From Comamonas sp. KCTC 72670 (lineage in GTDB: Bacteria; Myxococcota; Myxococcia; Myxococcales; Myxococcaceae), in NCBI GenBank assembly GCA_014656495.1, contig BNCN01000001.1:124001-188000 (forward strand): a DNA stretch of 64,000 nucleotides, read 5' to 3'. Shown here one piece after another: positions 1 to 8,727 of this stretch. The first letter of the stretch is position 1, and each line of letters opens with the position of its first letter. A program made the position numbers and the translations under genes. The notes beneath the pieces were generated by a model. The model saw only the letters and a program-made list of their open reading frames with translations, was not told the DNA's origin and did no database searches.

Positions 1-22
1 GAACACGAAAGCCGTGCGCCCC

Positions 23-868
23 TCAGCGCTCGCCCCAGTGGAGCTTCTGCCGGAGGATGGAGAAGTAGGCCACCTTCGGGTTGCGCACCAGGTTCACCCG
101 GTTGGGCGAGCGCACCACCTCGATGCAATCCCCGCCCTGGAGGCCGTGGCCCGTCTGCCCGTCGATGGTGAGGTACGTGTCCGCCGTCTCACTGCGCAGC
201 GTCACCCGGATGGTCCGGTCCGCCGGCACGACGATGGAGCGCTGCGTGAGCGCGTGCGAGCAGATGGGCGACAGCACCGTGCAGTCCACCGACGGATGGA
301 CGATGGGCCCGCCCGCGGACAGCGAATAGGCCGTGGAGCCCGTGGGCGTCGCCAGGATGACGCCGTCCGACTTGTACGTGGTGATGGGCACCCCATCGAT
401 GGCCGTCTCGTGGTCGGCGATGCGCGCCAGCGCGCCCTTGTTGATGACCACGTCGTTGAGGACCTCGTCCTCGATGAGCGTCCGGCCCCCCCGCAGCAGG
501 CGGCACGTGAGCTTCATCCGGGAGTCCACCTGGAAGCGCCCCGCGAGCACCTGCTCCAGCATGGGGTCCAGCTCTTCCACCGGGACTTCCGTCATGAAGC
601 CCAGGCTGCCCAGGTTGACGCCGAGAATCGGCACCCCCCGGCCACCCAGGAGACGGGCCGCGTAGATGAGCGTGCCGTCACCGCCCAGCACCACCATCAG
701 GTCCGCCCGGGACACCAGCTCCCGGTCCTCCACCCGAGGCCAGCCCAGGGCGTGGGCCAGGGTGCGGTCCGCCAGCACCGTCAGGTGGGGGTACCGCTCA
801 CGGATTTGAGCCGCGAGCGCTACCGCCTCGGGCTTGTCCCTCTTCGCGACGATTGCCAGGGTCTGCAC
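23..868 (-). CDS. nadK: NAD kinase
   Basis: Phosphorylates NAD to NADP in the cytoplasm using ATP or polyphosphate. The protein carries the family signature GGDGT in the context LVVLGGDGTLIYAARLL, followed by GVNLGSLGFMTE and, further on, the NE/D-type segment LNDVVINKGALARI and the SDGVILATPTGSTAYSLSAGG motif, all diagnostic of the NAD kinase family. I place the start at a GTG (codon at 866-868) because homology begins there (VQTLAIVAKR) and an AGGG ribosome binding site lies just upstream; an in-frame ATG at 940 would add 24 low-quality residues. This gives 281 residues, normal for the family. It lies 75 bases downstream of the NtrC-type gene on the same strand and may be the last gene of that operon. 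Confidence 0.95.
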   Translation of the reverse strand: MQTLAIVAKRDKPEAVALAAQIRERYPHLTVLADRTLAHALGWPRVEDRELVSRADLMVVLGGDGTLIYAARLLGGRGVPILGVNLGSLGFMTEVPVEELDPMLEQVLAGRFQVDSRMKLTCRLLRGGRTLIEDEVLNDVVINKGALARIADHETAIDGVPITTYKSDGVILATPTGSTAYSLSAGGPIVHPSVDCTVLSPICSHALTQRSIVVPADRTIRVTLRSETADTYLTIDGQTGHGLQGGDCIEVVRSPNRVNLVRNPKVAYFSILRQKLHWGER

Positions 869-943
869 GCAACCCTGGGTTCTAGTCCAGGCGGCCCCCC
901 GGCGCTCATGCGAAATGCCGGGGTGCCCGCCTGCTGACACACG

Positions 944-2397
<1,454 letters not shown>

Positions 2398-2401
<4 letters not shown>

Positions 2402-3981
2402 GGCAACCTCTCGAGCTGCAGGGGGATGGGCAGAAAAACGGTGAAGCAGGAGCCTTGGCCGACCGTGGTGTTCACGTGGAAGCTGCCCCCGTGGTCCTGG
2501 ACGATGCGGTAGGCGATGGAGAGCCCCAGGCCGGTGCCTTCACCCGGGGCCTTGGTGGTGAACGACGGCTCGAAGATGCGAGGCAGGTGCTTCTCCTCGA
2601 TGCCCGTGCCGGTGTCCGTCACCGCGAAGTAGCAGCGGTCGCCCTCGCGCCCCGTCACCAGCGTCAGCTTGCCCTCGAGCGTAGGCAGCGACTGGAGACC
2701 GTTCTGGAGCAGGTTGAGCACCACCTGCGCGAGCTGACCGGGGTCGCCGTACACCTTGGGCAGACCGTCCGTGAGGCCCAGCGACAGCTCCACCGTGGGC
2801 ATGGACTTGAGCTGCGCGCGGAAGAGCACCGCGGCGTCCTCCACGCACTTGGACAAGTCGAAGGGCCGCCGGTCCTCCACGCGGCTGTGGCGGCTGAACT
2901 TCAGGAGGCTCTCCACGATGCGCTTGCAGCGCAGCGCGCTCTCCCGGATGAGCCCCAGCGACTCCAAATCCGCGTCGCTGCGGCCCGCGTCGCGCGACAT
3001 CAGCTGCGCGAAGGCCAGGATGCCGCCCAGCGGGTTGTTGATTTCGTGCGCCACGCCGCCGGCGAGCTGGCCCACCGCGGCCATCTTCTCCGTCTCGATG
3101 AGCCGGCGCGTCATCGCCTGCTCCTCGGTGACGTCCCGGTAGGTGCAGACGACGCGCTCGTCCCCGGCCATGGGGTAGGCGGCCACCACGAAGGTGCGCC
3201 CGCCCTGGCGGACCTCGCCGCGCGCGCCCTTGCCGCTCTCCACCGCCGCCGGCAGCGGGCAGCCCGTGCACGGCTCGTTGCGGCCGAAGAGGTAGCGGAA
3301 GCACGTGGTGTCGGAGGGAATCTCCTCGATGGAGCGCCCGGCCACGTCCGCGTACGCGAGGTTCGCCCGCCGCACCGCGAAGTCGCGCGCGCGCACCACG
3401 CACAGCGGCGTCTCCATGCAGTCGAAGGACAGCTCCCACTCGCGCTTGGCCTGGCTCAGCATGCGCGTGCGCTGGGCGACGCGCTCCTCCAGGTCCGCGT
3501 TGAGCAGCTTCAGCTCCGCGTTCTGCGCCTGCGTCACCGTGTAGAGCCGCTCGTTCTCCGCCTGGAGCGCGTACTGCTCGAACGCGCTCTTCACCGTCAG
3601 CACCAGGTGGCTGTCGTTCCAGGGCTTGGAGATGAACCGGAAGATTTCGGACCGGTTGATGGCCTCTTCGATGGCCTGCTGGTCCGCCTGCCCCGTCAGC
3701 ATGATGCGCTGGGCGCGCGGCGCCTGCTGCTTCACCCGGGTGAGGAAGTCGACGCCATTCATCCCCGGCATGCGGAAATCGGAGATGACGACCTCGGGCT
3801 GGAACGCCTCCACCGCCTGCAGGCCCTGCTCGGCGTCCGTCGCCGTCTCGATGTCCCAGTCGCCACGCCGGAGCACCCGGCGGATGGACTTGAGGATGTT
3901 CTCCTCGTCATCCACCAGGAGCAGCCGCCCGCGCGGCGAAACGGCCTGTTGACCGTGGACATGTGCGACTTGAGAACCCAT
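2398..3981 (-). CDS. Receiver-PAS hybrid histidine kinase
   Basis: Cytoplasmic sensor kinase of 527 residues with no membrane segment. Domains in order: a receiver (about 18-135) with DDEE pocket, phospho-acceptor D68 ([10 protein letters not shown]) and SKPW lysine; a coiled-coil linker (about 140-180); a PAS-like region (about 185-290); HisKA with H312 in [13 protein letters not shown]; and HATPase with N box (VLNLLQNGL), DTGTGI and GTGLGLS. The PAS region contains Cys227, Cys238 and Cys241 (spaced C-x10-C-x2-C, ending PCTGCP), a pattern that could bind metal or sense redox. The N-terminal receiver suggests that another kinase feeds into this one. It is the first gene of the kinase-regulator pair and starts about 15 bases after the predicted transcription start. 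Confidence 0.93.
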
Positions 3982-4005
3982 GGATTGTTTCCGCCCCTAG
4001 ACAAA

Positions 4006-4021
4006 TGCAATGGCCCTGCCA
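4006..4021 (-). promoter_or_regulatory. Sigma-54-type -24/-12 promoter of the kinase-regulator operon
   Basis: Read on the minus strand the bases are TGGCAGGGCCATTGCA. This matches the sigma-54 consensus TGGCAC-N5-TTGCA, with exactly ten bases between the invariant GG and GC. A start site about 12 bases downstream would fall near 3996, shortly before the kinase start codon at 3981. The gene pair encodes a sigma-54 activator, which supports the call. Confidence 0.75.
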
Positions 4022-4088
4022 GCAGAAACTCCCTGCCCAACAGTCTGGAATCACGGGCCTTGACATTTCCACGGCGCAAAACAACACA

Positions 4089-4133
4089 GGGTCCAATTAG
4101 ACCCATCCCCACCAAATGGGTCAAATCAGACCC
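4089..4133. promoter_or_regulatory. Two tandem palindromes, possible enhancer sites
   Basis: GGGTC-N6-GACCC occurs twice, at 4089-4104 and 4118-4133, both with A/T-rich spacers and centres 29 bp apart. They lie roughly 90-135 bp upstream of the predicted sigma-54 start site, the usual place for an NtrC-type activator. A third copy with a 3-base spacer (4135-4147) is the terminator-like hairpin of the next gene. Confidence 0.55.
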
Positions 4134-4150
4134 CGGGTCTTTGACCCGGG
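4132..4150 (-). terminator. Hairpin just after the GGDEF gene
   Basis: CCCGGGTC, a 3-base loop and GACCCGGG form a perfect 8-bp stem directly after the stop codon at 4152. No long T tract follows, so termination may be inefficient. The arms also belong to the GGGTC/GACCC series described above. Confidence 0.5.
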
Positions 4151-4151
4151 C

Positions 4152-5114
4152 CTAGGTTCCGGGGGGACCGATGGGGAGCTGGGGATGTAGGCAGATGCGA
4201 TCCCTCCCGTCCCGTTTGGCCTGGTAGAGGGCCTCGTCGGCGGTCAGCAGCAGCTGCTCGGGGCTGAGCACCGTGCGGTGGGGGAAGCTGGAAACCCCAA
4301 GCGACGCGGTGACTTGCAGGGCCCCGTCCACCTCCAGCTTCAAGGCGCGCAGCTCCCGGCGGACGCGCTCGGCGACGGTGAGGGCCCCGGTGAAGTGCGT
4401 CCGCGGCAGCAGCAGCGCGAACTCCTCCCCGCCATAGCGGGCCACCAGGTCCGTCTCGCGCACCCCTCGGGTGAGGGCGCCGGCCACCTCGCGCAGCACC
4501 CCGTCCCCGGCGGAGTGGCCGTACTTGTCGTTGATATCCTTGAAGTAATCCAGGTCCAGCAGGATGAGCGACAGGGCGTCGTCATAACGCTGGGCGCGGC
4601 GGAACTCCTCCCGCAGCCGCTCCTGGAAGTGCCGGTGGTTGTGCACCCCGGTGAGGCCATCCGTGGCGGACAGCCGCTGGAGCTCCCCCACCTGGGTGGC
4701 GAGTGCCTCCATCCGGGCATGGACGGCCAGGGCGCGATGCACCCGGGCGAGCAGTTCTTCCGGGGCCCATGGGTCAAAAACGACCTCGGCGCCACGCCGA
4801 AGCGCCTCCACCCAGGTCTGCCGGGGTTCGGGGGGCGCCAGGAGCAGCACCGGGGGGCCCAGCGCGCCGTCCCCCGGGGTCAGCCGCTCCAGCAGCGCCA
4901 GGCTGCCAGGCACGTCCTCGCCCGGGCACAAGACGACCAAGGACACCTCTTGCGCGAGTCTCGGCACCTCCGGGCCGTGCGCGGTGATTCGGAGGGCGAA
5001 GTCCTCCGGGCCCAGGGCTCGGGCCAAACGTGGCAACGTCGACTGCGAGTCATCCACTACCAGCAGGGTGAAGGGCCTGGAGTTCACAGTGTCCCCGCAA
5101 AATGGTGCTTTCAC
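4152..5114 (-). CDS. GGDEF diguanylate cyclase with degenerate receiver
   Basis: Likely makes the second messenger cyclic di-GMP from GTP. The C-terminal half is a full GGDEF domain: DGLTGVHNHRHF, LDLDYFKDINDKYGH, the active loop YGGEEF, and an RxxD inhibitory site (RETD) five residues before GGEEF, so product inhibition is expected. The N-terminal half has a receiver fold (LLVVDDSQST) but the position of the phospho-acceptor is a cysteine (LVVLCPG) and the usual KP lysine is replaced by DP (FDPWAPEEL). It is therefore probably not phosphorylated in the normal way. The 320 residues include no membrane segment. The gene is monocistronic on the minus strand, divergent from the glycosyltransferase gene. 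Confidence 0.9.
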   Translation of the reverse strand: MKAPFCGDTVNSRPFTLLVVDDSQSTLPRLARALGPEDFALRITAHGPEVPRLAQEVSLVVLCPGEDVPGSLALLERLTPGDGALGPPVLLLAPPEPRQTWVEALRRGAEVVFDPWAPEELLARVHRALAVHARMEALATQVGELQRLSATDGLTGVHNHRHFQERLREEFRRAQRYDDALSLILLDLDYFKDINDKYGHSAGDGVLREVAGALTRGVRETDLVARYGGEEFALLLPRTHFTGALTVAERVRRELRALKLEVDGALQVTASLGVSSFPHRTVLSPEQLLLTADEALYQAKRDGRDRICLHPQLPIGPPGT

Positions 5115-5218
5115 GGTAGCACAGGCGTGCGACGAAGTGCGACCCCTACAATTGGATAAAAACCGGATTCTCTGCTAGCGAGCCGCCAACTCCGCAGGTC
5201 CGCCTCCAGAGGTCGCCC

Positions 5219-6010
5219 GTGGCCCAATACCCCAGCATCAGCCTCTTCTTCCCGGCGTGGAATGAAGAGGACTACGTCGAGCGCGCCGTGAGCCGTGCCC
5301 TGGACGTCCTGCCGGCCCTCACGGACGACTTCGAAATTATCGTCGTCAACGATGCTTCCACGGACCGGACCCGGGAGGTCTGCGAGGCGCTGGCCCAGAA
5401 GGTCCCCCAGCTGCGAGTCATCCATCACCCCGTGAATCTGAAGCTGGGCGGGGCGATGCGCACGGGCCTGGCGGCGTCGACGAAGGACATCGTCGTGTAC
5501 TCGGACGTGGACCTGCCCTGGGACATGCGGGAGCTGGAGCGCGCCCTGCACCTGATGACGTACCTGGAGGCGGACATGATTTGCGCCTTCCGGTTCGACC
5601 GCACCAGTGAAGGTCCCAAGCGCATCGTCTACTCGTACGTCTACAACCTGCTCATCCGGTCGCTGTTCGACATCCAGATCAAGGACGTCAACTTCAGCTT
5701 CAAGGTGATGCACCGCCGCGTGCTGGAGTCGATGGAGCTGCACAGCCAGGGCTCGTTCATCGACGCGGAGCTGGTGGTGAAGGCCATCCGGCAGGGCTTC
5801 CGCGTGTTCCAGATGGGCGTGGACTACTTCCCGCGCACGCGCGGCGTGTCCACGCTGGCCTCGCCGTCCGTCATCGCGAAGATGGTGCGGGAGCTGATGG
5901 CGCTCTACCCGAAGCTGCGCTCGCCGGAGCCGCCGGTGCACCCCGTGCGGCTGCCGCCTTCCGTGCAGCAGCTCCACGTGGTGCCTCCCGGCCGCACGGC
6001 GCGAGGCTGA
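5219..6010 (+). CDS. Family 2 glycosyltransferase, dolichol-phosphate-mannose-synthase type
   Basis: Predicted to transfer a sugar from a nucleotide donor to a polyprenyl phosphate or similar acceptor at the cytoplasmic membrane face. The start is GTG at 5219. The protein (263 residues) opens with SLFFPAWNEEDYVERAV, has the nucleotide-binding VVNDASTDRT and a DxD-type metal site in YSDVDLPWD, and lacks the C-terminal membrane helices seen in some relatives. These are typical of the GT2 branch containing DPM synthases. It is followed by a YdjC-type deacetylase 8 bases later, so the two are probably co-transcribed. The nearby PIG-V-like mannosyltransferase uses polyprenyl-linked mannose in known systems, a possible functional link. 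Confidence 0.88.
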   Translation: MAQYPSISLFFPAWNEEDYVERAVSRALDVLPALTDDFEIIVVNDASTDRTREVCEALAQKVPQLRVIHHPVNLKLGGAMRTGLAASTKDIVVYSDVDLPWDMRELERALHLMTYLEADMICAFRFDRTSEGPKRIVYSYVYNLLIRSLFDIQIKDVNFSFKVMHRRVLESMELHSQGSFIDAELVVKAIRQGFRVFQMGVDYFPRTRGVSTLASPSVIAKMVRELMALYPKLRSPEPPVHPVRLPPSVQQLHVVPPGRTARG

Positions 6011-6018
6011 GTCCCTGG

Positions 6019-6867
6019 ATGGCGCGCACGCTCACGCGGCTGGTGGTGAACGCGGATGACCTGGGGCTCCATGCCTCGTTGGACGCGGGCATCCTGCGCG
6101 CGCACCGCGACGGCATCGTCACCAGCGCGACGCTGCTGGCCACGGGGCCGACGGCCGCGGCGGCGGCGGCGCGCGCGAGGGAGGCGGGGCTCGCGGTGGG
6201 ACTGCACCTCGCGCTCTCCACGCGGCTGCCCTCGGCGGCGCCCGCGCATGAAGTGCCGACGGTGGCGCCGGGTGGGCGGATGCGCGGGAGCTGGGCGGAC
6301 TTCGCCCGGGCGTGGCTGACGGGGCAGGTGCGCCGGGACGAGCTGGCGCGGGAGTTGTCCGCGCAGCTCGAACGGGCTCGGGCGCTGGGCGTGGCGGTGG
6401 ACCACCTGGACGGGCATCAGCATCTGCACCTGCTGCCGGGCGTGCGTCCGTTGGTGGAGGCGATCGCCGCGCGGGAGCGGCTGCCCCTGCGCTGGCCGGA
6501 TGCCCTCCCCCGCCCCGGTTGGCTGCGGACGCCGGGGCCCGCGTTGAAGGCGACGGTGCTGACGGTGCTCGCGCGCACGGCGCCTCGGGCGGGCGCGGGG
6601 GTTCGACGGGTGAGCGCGGGCGGTGTCTTCGAGGCGGGGCGCTTGGATGAAGCCGCGCTGCTCGCGGTGGTGAACGCGCTGCCCCCAGGCGACTTCGAGC
6701 TGGGGTGCCACCCGGGCGAAGGCGCGCCGCATGTTCCCGAGGACCCGGTCTGGACCTACGGGTGGCAGGCGGAGCTGGAGGCGCTGACCAGCGCGCGCGT
6801 GAAGGCGCGGCTGCACGAGCGCGGTGTCCAGCTTCACAGCTACGGCACGCTGGGCTCCGCCACGTAG
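6019..6867 (+). CDS. YdjC/ChbG-family carbohydrate deacetylase
   Basis: Family members remove N-acetyl groups from sugars, using a metal held by Asp and two His. The N-terminus shows VVNADDLGLHASLDAGI and the central HLDGHQHLHLLPGV, which contain these residues; near the C-terminus FELGCHPGE matches the family's final His motif. The length of 282 residues is standard. It follows the glycosyltransferase by 8 bases. HpnK-type relatives act on glycosylated hopanoids, and other relatives act on chitobiose; which applies here cannot be decided. Its last 28 bases overlap the end of the convergent methyltransferase gene. Confidence 0.88.
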   Translation: MARTLTRLVVNADDLGLHASLDAGILRAHRDGIVTSATLLATGPTAAAAAARAREAGLAVGLHLALSTRLPSAAPAHEVPTVAPGGRMRGSWADFARAWLTGQVRRDELARELSAQLERARALGVAVDHLDGHQHLHLLPGVRPLVEAIAARERLPLRWPDALPRPGWLRTPGPALKATVLTVLARTAPRAGAGVRRVSAGGVFEAGRLDEAALLAVVNALPPGDFELGCHPGEGAPHVPEDPVWTYGWQAELEALTSARVKARLHERGVQLHSYGTLGSAT

Positions 6868-7508
6868 AGGACATGCGGCGTGGTGTAGCCCTGGCCCAGG
6901 TCCACCACCTCGCGCACGGAGAAGCCCGCGTGCTCCAGGTCGCGCGTCATCTCCGCGCGAGGCTTCAGCGCCATGCCACCGCTGGCCTTCGTGCGGCCCA
7001 GCAGCGACACCATCACCCACTCCTGCGCCAGCGCCTTGCGGTGCTTCCAGGAGCCGTCCCCTTCCACCTCCTTGAGCAGCAGCCGCCCACCGGGCTTCAG
7101 CAACCCACGCACCGTGGAGAGGAACCCGGCCCACTTCTCCTCCGGCAGCAGGTACAGCACGTCGCACACCACCGCCGCGTCGAAGCGCCCGGGTGCGCCA
7201 CGGTCCAGCGTCTCCTCCACGGTGCCTTCCTCGATGCGCACGTTGGGCTGCCCCGCGAGCGCCCGCCGGGCCCAGGCCACCTTGCGCGGGTCCGGGTCCA
7301 CGCCGTGCACGGTGCGACCGGGCCCCTCCAGCGCCAGCAGAGTGGACAAGAGCCCGTGCCCGCAGCCGATGTCCGCCACCACGCCCATGGGCGTCCGCGC
7401 GACCATGGCCGACAACGGCGCGGAGAAGGCCCGCGCGTGAACGTGGAAGCGCTCGGCGACGGGGAGCCCGTCGTAGCGAAGGAGGGCCTGCTCGAGGAGT
7501 GTGCTCAT
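6840..7508 (-). CDS. Class I SAM-dependent methyltransferase
   Basis: Soluble methyltransferase of 222 residues. The SAM-binding motif I is VVADIGCGHGLLST, followed by the acidic residue in VHGVDPDP and a motif IV-like FDAAVVCDVLYLLP, then GLLKPGGRLLLKEV, all typical of the methyltransferase 11/25 families. The substrate is not evident. Its ATG overlaps the stop of the PIG-V-like gene (ATGA), indicating one operon. A link to modification of a lipid-linked glycan is inference from context only. The 3' end overlaps the convergent deacetylase gene by 28 bases. Confidence 0.85.
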   Translation of the reverse strand: MSTLLEQALLRYDGLPVAERFHVHARAFSAPLSAMVARTPMGVVADIGCGHGLLSTLLALEGPGRTVHGVDPDPRKVAWARRALAGQPNVRIEEGTVEETLDRGAPGRFDAAVVCDVLYLLPEEKWAGFLSTVRGLLKPGGRLLLKEVEGDGSWKHRKALAQEWVMVSLLGRTKASGGMALKPRAEMTRDLEHAGFSVREVVDLGQGYTTPHVLYVAEPSVP

Positions 7509-8638
7509 GAGACGTAGTAGTCCGCGCCAAAGGCCCAGGAGAGGACGAGCAGCGACGCCGCGCCCACCGCCAGCGCCCCGCGCAGCAGCATCGGCCGCGC
7601 GCGCAGCAGCATCGCCGCGGTGAGGAAGACCGGGAACGCGGACAGCAGGTAGCGCCCCATGCCCATGAAGTCCTTCGTGGACCACGCCGGCAACCCCACG
7701 ATGGCCAGCACGTACACGGCATACCCCCAGCCGAGCAGCTTGCGCGTGGGCCACACCAACGCGAGCGCCAGCACCGTGAAGAACGCATGCGCCGCCAGCC
7801 GGAACGCCTCGCGCGTGTCCTGCGGGTCGAGCACCACGCGCTCGAACCAGCTCACCTTCAGCCACGTGTGCCAGCCCGGAATCTGCTCCCACCCCGGCGC
7901 GCCCTGCACCTTCACGAACGCCACCGGGTCCCCGAACTGGTGCCACAAGTAGAGCATGTACGCGCCAAACCCCAGGCCCGACAGCACCGGCAGGAAGTCC
8001 TCCGCGCTCCACTTCTCCCCACGCGCGTGCTTCCACTCCAGGCGCCGCACCAGCAAGCCCAGTACCACCGCGGGCGCCACGGGCCGAGCCGCCGTGGCCA
8101 CCGCCGCCACCAGCACCGCGGGCAGCAGGTGCCCCTTCTCCAGCAGCAGGAACGCCGTCACCACCAACAGGACGAACAGCGCGTCCGAGTACATGGCGCC
8201 ATAGAAGTAGAGCGTGAAGGGATAGCAGGCCATCAGCAGCCCGGCCTTCAGCGCGGTGTCCTCGTCCGCGAGCGTGCGCGCCCAGCGCGTGAAGAGAATC
8301 AGCGCCAGCGGGCCACACAGCAGCGTGATGAGCACCCCGGATTGGTAGACGTTGGGGCCCAGCGTCTCCACCGCGCGGATGAGCAGCGGATAGAGCGGGA
8401 AGAACGCCACCGAGCTCTGCTGCCCCGGCGCGAACTGGTAGCCCTCCTGGGCAATCCGCATGTACCAGCTCGAGTCCCAGGCCACCCAGCCCATGGTGAA
8501 GTACTCGTCGAGCCGGACCACGGGGTTGCGCGGGTCCTTGTGGAAGAAGCGCCAGGCCCCCGCGCTGGCGGCGGCGCCACAGGCCACCACGGCGGCGAGG
8601 ACGAACAGGGCGATGCTGCGGGACGCGGAGCGTGCCAT
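7505..8638 (-). CDS. PIG-V-like integral membrane mannosyltransferase
   Basis: Multi-spanning membrane protein of 377 residues with about nine hydrophobic segments. After the first helix comes WDSSWYMRIAQEGY, followed by SSVAFFPLYPLLIRAVE. This W-D-x-x-W/H-Y-x-x-I-A-x-x-G-Y pattern characterises the PIG-V family (GT76), which in eukaryotes adds the second mannose to GPI anchors from dolichol-phosphate-mannose. Bacterial members are poorly studied, and the acceptor here is unknown. The upstream GT2 enzyme (DPM-synthase type) could supply the lipid-linked donor. The gene is first in a two-gene operon with the methyltransferase. Confidence 0.8.
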   Translation of the reverse strand: MARSASRSIALFVLAAVVACGAAASAGAWRFFHKDPRNPVVRLDEYFTMGWVAWDSSWYMRIAQEGYQFAPGQQSSVAFFPLYPLLIRAVETLGPNVYQSGVLITLLCGPLALILFTRWARTLADEDTALKAGLLMACYPFTLYFYGAMYSDALFVLLVVTAFLLLEKGHLLPAVLVAAVATAARPVAPAVVLGLLVRRLEWKHARGEKWSAEDFLPVLSGLGFGAYMLYLWHQFGDPVAFVKVQGAPGWEQIPGWHTWLKVSWFERVVLDPQDTREAFRLAAHAFFTVLALALVWPTRKLLGWGYAVYVLAIVGLPAWSTKDFMGMGRYLLSAFPVFLTAAMLLRARPMLLRGALAVGAASLLVLSWAFGADYYVS

Positions 8639-8679
8639 TCAGGCCGGGAGGCTCGGGCCAATGGCGGGCTCCGGTCAAG

Positions 8680-8711
8680 CCCGGGAGTCCTTGATACGTG
8701 GGACTCCCGGG
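8680..8711 (-). terminator. Strong hairpin after fadJ
   Basis: CCCGGGAGTCC at 8680-8690 pairs perfectly with GGACTCCCGGG at 8701-8711 around a 10-base loop. It sits just beyond the fadJ stop codon and before the PIG-V-like gene. There is no T tract. Confidence 0.6.
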
Positions 8712-8727
8712 AGCGCGGCTGGACGGC

